From Candidatus Heimdallarchaeota archaeon (lineage in GTDB: Archaea > Asgardarchaeota > Heimdallarchaeia > Heimdallarchaeales > Kariarchaeaceae): DNA of 58,938 nt. Below the pieces are notes generated by a model. The model worked only from the letters and a program-made list of their open reading frames with translations. It was not told the origin of the DNA and ran no database searches. Shown piece after piece: positions 9,327-17,620 of this stretch. Numbering within the stretch: position 1 is the stretch's first letter; each line of letters opens with the position of its first letter. Location: contig WAKA01000122.1 in the NCBI GenBank assembly GCA_015523565.1, positions 1-58,938 of the forward strand, given 5' to 3'. The translations under genes were made by a program, and so were the position numbers.

Positions 9327-10271
9327 ATGTCAACAGCAAACAATCCAGAAACGAATTTCTTTGCCAATTGGCTCAATACTTTATCACATAAAAGAATCAG
9401 GATGTTAAGATTGTTAACGCAAATAACATTCTTTTTAGTCCTCAATGGAGCTTTTCTCAAGCTGAAAAGAATGCCATTGCCCCTTCCTGTCCATATACCG
9501 CCTGGGAGCCCATATGCAATTGCTTGGGGTGGGTTTAGTGCCATACAGTTCATATTGTCCAGTGGACAATTCCCGTTTTTTGCGTTAGGGATATTCTTCA
9601 TCACAGGAGCGATAAGCGGAAGGCTTTTCTGCGGATGGGTTTGCCCAGTTGGATTTTGGCAGGATATTCTTGATTTTATAGGCTCCATCAGCAGGATTCC
9701 TAAATTTCAGGTAACGAGAAAAACGGATGAAGGCTTTAAGGAAATCCCCATGACATTGGCAGTTGCCGCTTTTGTGTGGAGCTCGTGGATGGGGATATCT
9801 AGACTTAAAGGAGAACTGGTTGCAGACAATGCCTTTTCAAGAATGATATTTGATGCGGTGGATCCAGCGGGAACATTATTTGTCACATGGTTTTACGCCA
9901 TTTTCTGGAAAATAGTCCCTGGAAAAGACAGCTTTTTCTCAGATGTGGGTTCGGATCTTAATTTCGTGATTTTCAATTCCATAGTACTTGTTGCAGTATT
10001 GATTATGTCTCTCAAAGTCCCAAGATTTTATTGCCGATATATTTGTCCAACTGGAGCGCTTCTAGGATATTGCAGTCAAGCAAGCCTCTTGACTATCAAA
10101 AGAAATCCTTTGAATTGTGAGGAAGGTTGCCGGGAATGTGAAAGAGCTTGTCCAATGAAAGTTCCATTAACTGAGTTTGGACTTGAAGGCATTTCAGACC
10201 AAGCATGCATTCAATGTGGGGACTGTATAGATAAATGTCCAGAAGCCCTTTCATTTGGAATAAGAATTTGA
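9327..10271 (+). CDS. NapH/NosR-type membrane 4Fe-4S polyferredoxin
   Basis: An integral membrane iron-sulfur protein of the NapH/NosR/CcoG class. It has about four membrane helices, two membrane-proximal cysteine motifs (FCGWVCPVGFWQD and FYCRYICPTGALLG), and a C-terminal ferredoxin module with the two cysteine series CEEGCRECERACP and CIQCGDCIDKCP, enough for two [4Fe-4S] clusters. Such proteins move electrons between the quinone or ferredoxin pool and periplasmic or membrane reductases. No reductase is nearby, so the partner is unknown. The track begins at GTG 9318; ATG 9327, just after AGGTGAGG, is a good alternative and is used here. Confidence 0.8.
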   Translation: MSTANNPETNFFANWLNTLSHKRIRMLRLLTQITFFLVLNGAFLKLKRMPLPLPVHIPPGSPYAIAWGGFSAIQFILSSGQFPFFALGIFFITGAISGRLFCGWVCPVGFWQDILDFIGSISRIPKFQVTRKTDEGFKEIPMTLAVAAFVWSSWMGISRLKGELVADNAFSRMIFDAVDPAGTLFVTWFYAIFWKIVPGKDSFFSDVGSDLNFVIFNSIVLVAVLIMSLKVPRFYCRYICPTGALLGYCSQASLLTIKRNPLNCEEGCRECERACPMKVPLTEFGLEGISDQACIQCGDCIDKCPEALSFGIRI

Positions 10272-10368
10272 AATTGAAATTTTCCGAGTGTAAAGTTGGA
10301 TGAAATTGTGCAACCAATAGGTAGCGTTTAAAATAGGTTCGTTCATTTCAAGTTAGGAGCAGAAAAAC

Positions 10369-10755
10369 ATGTCATCTCAAACATTGAACCTAAGAGAAGA
10401 CCTGAAAACAATCATGGCAGAATACAAAAAATTGAATCCAAGACTCAGAAGGTTAGACGTTGCAATATTAGGGTTGACAGGATTATTCATCGTTAATTTT
10501 CTGATTGTCACCATCGCAAAAGAAGTGGATGCATTCACTATTTTGGCAACTCCCGCAAACATGGCCCTTATGGCATTTCCATTAGCCATGGCAGGATTAC
10601 TTATGTTTGTGAGAATTGATGTCACAAGAACCTTCAAAAAAGGAGTGAAACAGGAAGACAAGGACGCCATCATGAAGAAAAGCCTTCTTGATCTGCAGAT
10701 AGGTGCAGGAATCATTGCATTATTGCTTCTTGTAGCAGTTTTTTTCCCTTATTAG
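10369..10755 (+). CDS. Three-TM membrane protein of unknown function
   Basis: A 128-residue protein: a basic amphipathic N-terminus (EDLKTIMAEYKKLNPRLRR), three hydrophobic segments (VAILGLTGLFIVNFLIVTI, NMALMAFPLAMAGLLMFV, IGAGIIALLLLVAVFF) and a charged loop between helices 2 and 3. ATG is preceded by AGGAG at 8 nt. No family recognised. It lies downstream of the polyferredoxin but has its own leader of about 100 nt, so linkage is uncertain. Confidence 0.6.
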   Translation: MSSQTLNLREDLKTIMAEYKKLNPRLRRLDVAILGLTGLFIVNFLIVTIAKEVDAFTILATPANMALMAFPLAMAGLLMFVRIDVTRTFKKGVKQEDKDAIMKKSLLDLQIGAGIIALLLLVAVFFPY

Positions 10756-10839
10756 AATTCAATCAGCATTTGCGACAAAACAAAATAATCTAAAAAATTG
10801 AACAATAAAAATATGATACAATAATTCTATTAAGATAAA

Positions 10840-11154
10840 TTAGAGTTTTCTGAAAATTTCGTATCTCTTTGCTCTTGGACGGTTCAAAACAGCAACTTTT
10901 CCGCATGTAGGACAAGTGATCCTTAAATCAATCTTTTTACTTGTTTTCGAAGCCATTTTTGTTTGGGTAACTGGTTTCTTGGAGTACCTACCCAAGTTAC
11001 CATGACCCCTTCTTCTATGCTTTTGTCGTCTGTGGCTCCAGTTGAGACCACCAGATCTCCTACCACCTTTTTCTTGTTTTACTTTTCCTTCAACATGGGT
11101 CTGGCATTTTCTGCAATATACTTTAATTTTATCTGGAATTCTAGCCATATTCAT
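10840..11154 (-). CDS. rpl44e: Ribosomal protein L44e (eL42)
   Basis: A large-subunit ribosomal protein of the L44e family, located near the ribosomal E site. Two CxxC zinc-binding pairs (YCRKC at the start, CPTC near the end) flank a very basic middle (SHRRQKHRRRGHGNLGRYS), and the ending RAKRYEIFRKL matches the family. Length of about 104 is normal. Start choices GTG 11157, ATG 11154 and ATG 11148 (MARIPDK) all lie within 10 nt; 11154 is used. The gene is alone here: S27e, the frequent neighbour in archaea, is not present. It converges on the 3-TM gene. Confidence 0.92.
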   Translation of the reverse strand: MNMARIPDKIKVYCRKCQTHVEGKVKQEKGGRRSGGLNWSHRRQKHRRRGHGNLGRYSKKPVTQTKMASKTSKKIDLRITCPTCGKVAVLNRPRAKRYEIFRKL

Positions 11155-11306
11155 CACTTGTTACGTACAAGGTTCCTTCCGATTCCAGTTAATTAAAATT
11201 ATCGATAACAAACTCCCAATATTCTTCTTGATTGAATTTTTTGTCAATGATGTGTCAATTTTCATTCTACATACATTTTTATCATTGATTGAGTAAGTAT
11301 TTTTGC

Positions 11307-12212
11307 ATGAAACCAAAATTTCCTTTTGACATGACAAAAAACGAAACACCCAAAATCAATAAAAAGAAAATGGAAAAAGCCTACAAGGTTTCTTCTAAAT
11401 TAGTCAGAGATAGGCTTATCCAAGAAGACGAAATGAATGCAGAACGTTTGAAAAAAATTTCAGAGAGTGACATTATTGTCATCAAAGGCACATACGACCA
11501 TATCCATCTAGTTTTACAAAGCTCAGGGATTCCCTTCACTGAAATCACGGAAGACCAATTGTTAAATGTAGAATTAAATCCAAAACAAACAATTTTTGTC
11601 AATTGCGCCTCAAACAATAAACCAGAAGTTGCAAGAAAGCTGTCTACATTTGTCAGAGATGGGGGATTGTTGATCACAACAGATTGGGCATTAAAATATA
11701 TTTTAGAAGTGGGATTTCCAGGATATGTAAAATATAACATGAGAGCAACAGCAGATGAAGTGGTCAGAATTGAGGTACTTGATCGTGAAAATCCCATCAT
11801 GAAAGGTTTTTTAGATGAGGAAAAGGATGCAGAACCCATGTGGTGGCTTGAAGGAAGCTCCTATCCAATTGAAATAATTAACAAGGAAAAAGTGAAGGTC
11901 TTAGTTCGTTCAAAGGAACTAGGTGAAAAATATGGGGCAGATCCAGTTATCATTCATTTTGAATATGGAAATGGAAATGTCTACCACATGATAAGCCATT
12001 TTTATCTGCAAAGAACCGAAACAAGAAGTGAAAAACAAAAGAGCAGTGCAAAAGAATATGCAATGAAAAAGAATGCATCTTTAGAAACAATCAGTGAGTT
12101 TGAGGAATTGGAAGATTTAGATTATGGCACTGTTCAAAGCGCCACCACATCCTCAGAATTCATTAACCGGATGATTATTGAACAGCAAAAGAAATATGAA
12201 AAAGAAAAATGA
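11307..12212 (+). CDS. Class I glutamine-amidotransferase-like fold protein
   Basis: About 300 residues. After a basic N-terminus, an alpha/beta domain (SDIIVIKGTYDHIHLVLQSSGIPFTEI, TIFVNCASNN, LSTFVRDGGLLITTDWAL, and later IIHFEYGNGNVYHMISHFY) has the strand order and GN(G)xVY-type motif of ThuA/DUF4350-like class I GATase folds. No nucleophile elbow GxCxG is present, although a Cys occurs in VNCAS, so amidotransferase activity is doubtful. The C-terminus is helical and charged. Start is uncertain (TTG 11289, ATG 11307 or ATG 11331). Function unknown. Confidence 0.55.
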   Translation: MKPKFPFDMTKNETPKINKKKMEKAYKVSSKLVRDRLIQEDEMNAERLKKISESDIIVIKGTYDHIHLVLQSSGIPFTEITEDQLLNVELNPKQTIFVNCASNNKPEVARKLSTFVRDGGLLITTDWALKYILEVGFPGYVKYNMRATADEVVRIEVLDRENPIMKGFLDEEKDAEPMWWLEGSSYPIEIINKEKVKVLVRSKELGEKYGADPVIIHFEYGNGNVYHMISHFYLQRTETRSEKQKSSAKEYAMKKNASLETISEFEELEDLDYGTVQSATTSSEFINRMIIEQQKKYEKEK

Positions 12213-12337
12213 AATAATTGGAAAGATGATTTTCGAACAGCATATCTCATTTTCGGACAAAAAATTAATAAAGGATAAAGTGCTATGTTAACATGACTAC
12301 CACACCATGGCTACAATAGCAAGCGGAGGTGAAAGCC

Positions 12338-12697
12338 ATGCTGGCAAGAACATTGGAGGAACTCTTCAAGCCATTCAAAACCCTTGCTGATTTTGATTGG
12401 GAGGAGCCATGGACTGACCAACCATTCAGCAATGTCTATTATGACCATGACTCCAATACTTGGACTGTCGAGGTAGAACTCCCTGGAATGACCAAGGATG
12501 ATGTGACCATCAAGGTTGTTGACGGCAACTTGGTCATCAATGCCAAAAATGAGGAGCTTGGTAAAGAATTCAATGCCCAATACTACCTCGGCAGGGAAAT
12601 CGACCAAGATTCCATGGAGGCGAAAATGGAGAATGGATTGTTAATCATCACAGCAAAGATCCACTCTCCAGAAGAGAAAATAATTAAGATTAATTGA
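12338..12697 (+). CDS. Hsp20/alpha-crystallin small heat-shock protein (1)
   Basis: A small heat-shock chaperone that binds unfolding proteins in the cytoplasm. The alpha-crystallin domain is clear (WTVEVELPGMTKDDVTIKVVDGNLVINA, AKMENGLLIITA) and the C-terminal KIIKIN resembles the IxI oligomerisation motif. GGAGGTGA, 5 nt before ATG 12338, fixes the start, removing three residues from the track ORF. It is co-directional with a second Hsp20 15 nt downstream. An AT-rich element (aaaaaattaataaag) about 75 nt upstream is a plausible promoter. Confidence 0.88.
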   Translation: MLARTLEELFKPFKTLADFDWEEPWTDQPFSNVYYDHDSNTWTVEVELPGMTKDDVTIKVVDGNLVINAKNEELGKEFNAQYYLGREIDQDSMEAKMENGLLIITAKIHSPEEKIIKIN

Positions 12698-12711
12698 AGG
12701 AGGGATGAAAA

Positions 12712-13074
12712 ATGGCCGAAACACAACTTGCAAAAAGGGAAACCCAAGAGATTACAACAACAGAAGAGAAAAAGGTTGATACCAGAACCCCACCCCTTAG
12801 GATTCCTCGCGTTACAGTAACCCGCAATGAAAAAACAGAAGTATATACAATTGTTGCGGAGATGCCAGGAATTGGAAAGGATGATGTTGAAATCAAGTTA
12901 AAGGACAATGAACTTACCATCAAAGGACTTAACGATCATAGGTTCTTCAAGAGAACTTTCACCTTCAGGTATCCCATCAGACCTGAGGATGTAGATGCAA
13001 ACATGGTTAATGGAATCCTTACATTGACTGTCAAGCCATATGAGGGTGAAAGTCATATCATTAAAGTGAAATAA
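12712..13074 (+). CDS. Hsp20/alpha-crystallin small heat-shock protein (2)
   Basis: The second small heat-shock protein of the pair, 120 residues. A polar N-terminal arm of about 35 residues precedes the alpha-crystallin domain (EVYTIVAEMPGIGKDDVEIKLKDNELTIKG, ANMVNGILTLTV). The C-terminal tail ends HIIKVK, an IxV-type contact motif. Strong GGAGGG upstream. It is clearly diverged from its neighbour, so the two probably form hetero-oligomers or have different client ranges rather than being a recent duplication. Confidence 0.88.
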   Translation: MAETQLAKRETQEITTTEEKKVDTRTPPLRIPRVTVTRNEKTEVYTIVAEMPGIGKDDVEIKLKDNELTIKGLNDHRFFKRTFTFRYPIRPEDVDANMVNGILTLTVKPYEGESHIIKVK

Positions 13075-13187
13075 GCCTACAACTTTCTTCATTCATGATT
13101 GATTATCATTAAATTTTATCCTTGAATTTTATCAAGATTTTAATTTATCCAATAATTATTTTTATAGATAATCTCATTTGAAAAAAC

Positions 13188-14885
13188 ATGAGTGAAGAAA
13201 AAATTCCAATGCCTTGGTTAAAGACCTTGGAAGGTGTCAGGAAGACCCATCTTGAATACAGGTTGGTACCTCCATTCACATTTGTTAAAGAACGAGCCAC
13301 AAATGAACCAAATGATATTTCGATCATCCCTTACAAAGGGAAACCAATCAGCTATGCAGAATTGCTTGAAGACATTAAACGCATGCATGTGGCTCTTAAA
13401 GACCTAGGAGTTTCAAAGGGAGACAGAATTGCAATCATGCTTCCCAATATCCCACAATATATTATTGCCCATTATGCAATATTGTCTCTTGGAGGAATTG
13501 TTGTCCAAACGAACCCTCTTTATACAGAAAGAGAGCTTAACCATCAAATGAATGATTCAGGAGCCAAGATCATGATCACCTTTTCCCAACTCCAAGACAA
13601 GGCAAAGAAAGTGATGGAAACAACTCCCATTGAAAAAGTGATCATAACAAATCTTGGAGATTATATGAAATCAATAGTGGTATTCCTTGGGAAACTTTTG
13701 AAAAAACTTGACGATCCAAAGTTCAAGCCTTACCAGAATCATTATCTTTGGAAGGATTTGATGTCAAAAGCTGATCCGAATGATTTCAAGGAAGAAGAGG
13801 TTAACTTGGATGATGTTGCAATCCTTCAATATACTGGAGGAACAACAGGTCTTTCCAAAGGAGCCATGCTAACCCATAAGAATGTCTCTGTAAACGCACA
13901 ACAGTCAAGGGAGATTTTCAACACAGTGAAGGACAAGGAGGGGAGCCTTTTGACAGTTTTACCCATGTTTCATAGCTTTGGGCTGACGGCTTGCATGAAT
14001 ATGTCATTCCAATTGGGAGTGCCAGTCGTTTTAATGCCTAAATTCAATGCATCCGAAGCTTTGAAATTAATTGAGAAACACAAGATTACATTTTTCCCAG
14101 CAGTACCCGCCATGTTGGTGGCTCTTTTGAATGATCCAGTGATAAAGGACGTTGATCTTTCCTCATTAACTGCGGTCATTTCAGGAGGAGCACCATTGCC
14201 GATCGAGGTTGCAAAACAATTTAGCCAAGTAACAGATGCAGATTTGGTTGAAGGATATGGATTGTCAGAAACCTCACCTGTTGCATTTGCAAATCCAGTA
14301 GGATCTAAAAAGATCCGACCTAAAATCGGAAGCATTGGATTGCCTGCCCCTGACACATTGGCAAAAATCGTTGATACTGAAGATTATAATAAGACCTTAC
14401 CTATTGGCGAAGTAGGGGAAATTTGCCTAAAGGGACCACAAGTTATGAAAGGATATTGGAACAGACCTGAAGAGACAGAGAAAACCCTGATAGACGGGTG
14501 GTTGAGGACAGGAGACATTGCAAAAATCGATGAAGAGGGGTTTGCATATATTGTGGATAGGAAGAAGGACCTAATAATTGTTTCGGGCTATAATGTTGTT
14601 CCTCGAGAAGTAGAGGAAGTCCTTTATGAATTTCCAAAAATTAAAGAAGCAGCAGTCGCAGGATTAAGCCATCCAAAGAAAGGAGAAATGGTTGCTGCAT
14701 GGGTGGTGCTTAAGGAGGGAGAGACAGCTACAGAGGAAGAGATATTCAATTATTTAAAAGAAAATCTGGCACCATATAAGCTTCCCAAAAAGATATTTTT
14801 CAAAGATGACCTGCCAAAATCAATGATTGGCAAGGTATTAAGAAGGAAGCTTAAAGAAGAATATGAGAAATCCCTAGAAAAATGA
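13188..14885 (+). CDS. Long-chain fatty-acid (acyl)-CoA ligase, ANL superfamily
   Basis: An AMP-forming acyl-CoA synthetase of 565 residues. ANL core motifs are all present: YTGGTTGLSKGA (P-loop), GYGLSETSP, GWLRTGDIAKIDEEGF, DRKKDLIIVSGYNVVPREVEE, and the C-terminal catalytic lysine in MIGKVLRRKL. FadD-like features suggest medium- or long-chain acids, but the substrate is not certain. Together with the thiolases and DUF35 proteins in the window it points to acyl-CoA metabolism (beta-oxidation-type or mevalonate-related) in an organism with isoprenoid lipids. Monocistronic. Confidence 0.88.
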   Translation: MSEEKIPMPWLKTLEGVRKTHLEYRLVPPFTFVKERATNEPNDISIIPYKGKPISYAELLEDIKRMHVALKDLGVSKGDRIAIMLPNIPQYIIAHYAILSLGGIVVQTNPLYTERELNHQMNDSGAKIMITFSQLQDKAKKVMETTPIEKVIITNLGDYMKSIVVFLGKLLKKLDDPKFKPYQNHYLWKDLMSKADPNDFKEEEVNLDDVAILQYTGGTTGLSKGAMLTHKNVSVNAQQSREIFNTVKDKEGSLLTVLPMFHSFGLTACMNMSFQLGVPVVLMPKFNASEALKLIEKHKITFFPAVPAMLVALLNDPVIKDVDLSSLTAVISGGAPLPIEVAKQFSQVTDADLVEGYGLSETSPVAFANPVGSKKIRPKIGSIGLPAPDTLAKIVDTEDYNKTLPIGEVGEICLKGPQVMKGYWNRPEETEKTLIDGWLRTGDIAKIDEEGFAYIVDRKKDLIIVSGYNVVPREVEEVLYEFPKIKEAAVAGLSHPKKGEMVAAWVVLKEGETATEEEIFNYLKENLAPYKLPKKIFFKDDLPKSMIGKVLRRKLKEEYEKSLEK

Positions 14886-14904
14886 TATTATTGTTTAACA
14901 GAAC

Positions 14905-14913
14905 TTAAATATA
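14905..14913 (+). promoter_or_regulatory. TATA-like box for the TPR gene
   Basis: TTAAATATA centred about 30 nt before ATG 14939, with no Shine-Dalgarno between, fits an archaeal TBP site driving a leaderless transcript. Confidence 0.5.
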
Positions 14914-14938
14914 TTAGTAATGATAGCTTATAGGAATA

Positions 14939-16366
14939 ATGAATTCCGGAATCATTTCGGATGCATGGCTTGATAAATTCCTCAAAGAGTTTGACAATAT
15001 AATACTCAAGGGTAAATTTAAAGAGGCAAAGCAACTGATTGATGAATTCAAGAACAAGGGAAAGGATAATGACAAACTTTATCACCTCTCTTTGCTATTG
15101 GAAAGTTATTGGCATATTAGAAAAGGGAATTATAAAAACGGTTTAAGCACATTGGATATGTTTCAAGAGGCACTGCCAGAAGAGGAAATCGCAGACAGAA
15201 TTACATTAAGGCTTTTTGCATTGTTTTGGGATTTCAGTGGACTGATTGCAATCAGGGGTAGCAATTGCAAAGATGCAAGAGAAAGTATTGAGAAAGGGAT
15301 ATCATTATTGGAAAGCAATGAGATCCAATGTCCTGAATTAGGAACGCTTTACAATGATTTTGCAAATCATTTTATATGTATAGGGAATTTGAACGAAGCA
15401 AAGAAATTTTTGCTAAAAGCCATTGAAGTTTATCAGAAATTTGGCGTGAAATTGAGAATGGGGCATGCATATGCCAATCTTAGCACGGTTCATCTCCAAT
15501 TGTACAATTTTGATAAGGCAGAAGAGTTTGCCTTGAAATCAGAGAAGCTATTCAAAGAAACCAAGGCTTTTCAAGACCTTTCTTATGCCTATAGGAACTT
15601 AGGGAAAATATATGCATATAGAAATAAGTCAAGAAACGCCCTTAAATATCATACAAAATCATTAAAATTAAGAAAAAGATTTGGAACTGCTGGTGAGAAA
15701 ATTGAAAGTCTCTATTATTTGCTGTATACAATATTGATTTTTGATTTAAAAGAGGAAAAGAAGAAAGAAGCATATTGGAAAGAGTTTCAAGAATTGGTAA
15801 AGAACAATGAAAATACCAAAAGCAAGGCACTACTTCATCTTTTGCAAGGGTTATTTTTAAAGAAATCAAATGAATTGCAAAAAATGTTTTCATCTGCAGA
15901 ATATTTCAAGAAAGTCCTTGAATTGCCTTATCAAAGTCTGGAATTTGTGTATACATCTTTAACAAATCTCATTGAATTGGATTTGCTGGAACTAAAAGCG
16001 ATGCCTTACAGAAAAGATATTCTTAAAGAGTTACAAGGGTATTTCCAGCAATTGGAAAAATTAAGTAAAGAAAAGGAAAACAAGGAGCTTAACTTGATAC
16101 AAGCCATTATGCAAAGTAGGTTTTTGATGATGCAGAAAAAATATAATGAAGCATTGAATATCCTTGAAAAGGCAAAACGGCAACTAAATACAGAAGATGG
16201 GGGATTAATAAGCAAAAGGCTTCAAGATGAGTTTGACAAGCTTTTTGACAAGATCCAAAACTGGGAGGAAGGTGTTTCCAAATCTCAAGAGATGCTTAAC
16301 AGGTTAGCAAATGAGGAACTGATTAACTACATTAGAATTGCAGCAAATGTGACTAAATCGATCTAA
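14939..16366 (+). CDS. TPR-repeat protein
   Basis: An all-helical 475-residue protein with tetratricopeptide-like repeats, clearest at about residues 135-265 (LGTLYNDFANHFICIGNLNEAKKFLLKAIEVYQKFG, AYANLSTVHLQLYNFDKAEEFALKSEKLF, AYRNLGKIYAYRNKSRNALKYHTKSLKLRKRFG). The C-terminal half holds further degenerate helical pairs. No signal or membrane segment, so it is probably a cytoplasmic protein-protein scaffold. Partners unknown. It precedes a membrane protein gene by about 50 nt and may be co-transcribed with it. Confidence 0.75.
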   Translation: MNSGIISDAWLDKFLKEFDNIILKGKFKEAKQLIDEFKNKGKDNDKLYHLSLLLESYWHIRKGNYKNGLSTLDMFQEALPEEEIADRITLRLFALFWDFSGLIAIRGSNCKDARESIEKGISLLESNEIQCPELGTLYNDFANHFICIGNLNEAKKFLLKAIEVYQKFGVKLRMGHAYANLSTVHLQLYNFDKAEEFALKSEKLFKETKAFQDLSYAYRNLGKIYAYRNKSRNALKYHTKSLKLRKRFGTAGEKIESLYYLLYTILIFDLKEEKKKEAYWKEFQELVKNNENTKSKALLHLLQGLFLKKSNELQKMFSSAEYFKKVLELPYQSLEFVYTSLTNLIELDLLELKAMPYRKDILKELQGYFQQLEKLSKEKENKELNLIQAIMQSRFLMMQKKYNEALNILEKAKRQLNTEDGGLISKRLQDEFDKLFDKIQNWEEGVSKSQEMLNRLANEELINYIRIAANVTKSI

Positions 16367-16418
16367 TTCAGTAGTCAGGAACTTCAATTCTTATTAAGGC
16401 AAAGAAAAGGAGTAATTG

Positions 16419-17255
16419 ATGAAACCTTATGATCGCCTTATTGGTTTATTGGGGATAAATGCATTATATTTTGTTTTAACTGATTCAGCATCACTAAGTG
16501 GAATTAAATTAGTCCCATTCAATTATTGGTTAGTGTTTATGCTTGCAATGGCATTTGCAATGGTAATTGGGGAGTTACAAAATAACGACAGTGGTAATTT
16601 AATATTTAGATTTGCAATTGTTCTTTCATTTTTTGCAGGGGTAATTATGGTATTCTTTCCTTCGGGAGTAACTCTTTCCATACCATTGTTATTTTTGCTT
16701 GTTATTGCACATCTATCGGGGATCGAGGGCTTCCTTTCAAAAAACAGAAAGGATAACAATTGGATACTTTACACATTGTTTTTGATTTCATTTTCACTAT
16801 TGACAGTATCTGGTCTGTTTGAGTTGCCAACGATATTGTTGCTGATATTTTTTATTGTAGGAGAAGTTTCATTCATAACTGGACTAGGATGGCTGATTTT
16901 CAAATACAGAAGTGAAAGAAATCTTTTGGTTTCCCTTGTGGCTGTCACCATTTTTTCAATAGTTATAGCTTCAGTTGCCACAAAATCTGACGTAATGTTT
17001 TTGGTGATTAATTTGGTTATTACAAGGGTTATTGGATCAATTTCCATGGAAGGGATCATTGGAGGAACTTTACTTTTCTTTCTTTTATTTACACAATTCA
17101 CACTCACATTTACTCTTTTCTTATGGAAAAAGAGATGGAATTTACTTGCATTGGGTTTAACAGGTCTTTCATTCACCTATCCGCCAACATTATTGCTTAG
17201 GAATTATCTGTTTCTTTTGATAACTGCCGAAAAACAGGAAGTTTTTGACCATTGA
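16419..17255 (+). CDS. Polytopic membrane protein of unknown function
   Basis: A 278-residue, very hydrophobic protein with about eight predicted helices and few charged residues outside loops. AAAAGGAG about 6 nt upstream supports ATG 16419 over the tracked TTG 16416. No transporter or enzyme motif recognised. Its 3' end overlaps the convergent DUF35 gene by 59 nt, so the last 19 codons are shared antisense. Follows the TPR gene on the same strand. Confidence 0.6.
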   Translation: MKPYDRLIGLLGINALYFVLTDSASLSGIKLVPFNYWLVFMLAMAFAMVIGELQNNDSGNLIFRFAIVLSFFAGVIMVFFPSGVTLSIPLLFLLVIAHLSGIEGFLSKNRKDNNWILYTLFLISFSLLTVSGLFELPTILLLIFFIVGEVSFITGLGWLIFKYRSERNLLVSLVAVTIFSIVIASVATKSDVMFLVINLVITRVIGSISMEGIIGGTLLFFLLFTQFTLTFTLFLWKKRWNLLALGLTGLSFTYPPTLLLRNYLFLLITAEKQEVFDH

Positions 17256-17616
17256 CTTCTTCAAATTCCATGACGACGGAAGACCCAATTTCAGGGGGGT
17301 TTTCATCGATATACCTTGCGAGTATTGGTTTACCAAGATCATGCATGTCCACCATTACAAGAAAATATGGATTTTCAAATCCCTCAGGTGGAACTTCAAC
17401 AAAAGAAAAACTTTCAATTGTCCCACTTTTTCCCAAATCCACCCATGAGATTTCTGTTCCAAAACATTGTGGACACAAAATCCTTGGAGGAAAGTGAAGG
17501 GAACCACATTTTTCGCACTTAGTTGTTCTAAATGACTCTTCATTCAGCCCATCCCAAAATGGTTTAATTTTCTCTGCTTTTTCAATGAAATAGGGGAATT
17601 CTTTAAGTGTGCCCAT
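17197..17616 (-). CDS. DUF35 Zn-ribbon/OB-fold acyl-CoA-binding protein
   Basis: A DUF35 protein: an N-terminal zinc ribbon (CEKCGSLHFPPRILCPQC) followed by an OB-fold of about 80 residues. In archaea such proteins bridge acetoacetyl-CoA thiolase and HMG-CoA synthase and channel the intermediate; in bacteria related domains partner with thiolase-fold aldolases. GAGGTGA, overlapping the thiolase stop, sets the start at ATG 17616 (MGTLKEF), five residues shorter than the track. Directly follows thiolase 17621-18796 in one operon, consistent with a two-subunit complex. No HMG-CoA synthase sits next to it. Confidence 0.87.
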   Translation of the reverse strand: MGTLKEFPYFIEKAEKIKPFWDGLNEESFRTTKCEKCGSLHFPPRILCPQCFGTEISWVDLGKSGTIESFSFVEVPPEGFENPYFLVMVDMHDLGKPILARYIDENPPEIGSSVVMEFEEVNGQKLPVFRQLSKETDNS

Positions 17617-17620
17617 ACAT

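Noticed and set aside
9152-9688. 178-aa ORF antisense to the NapH-like gene pair
   Set aside because: Lies opposite two well-supported genes; composition is that of reverse-read membrane protein codons.
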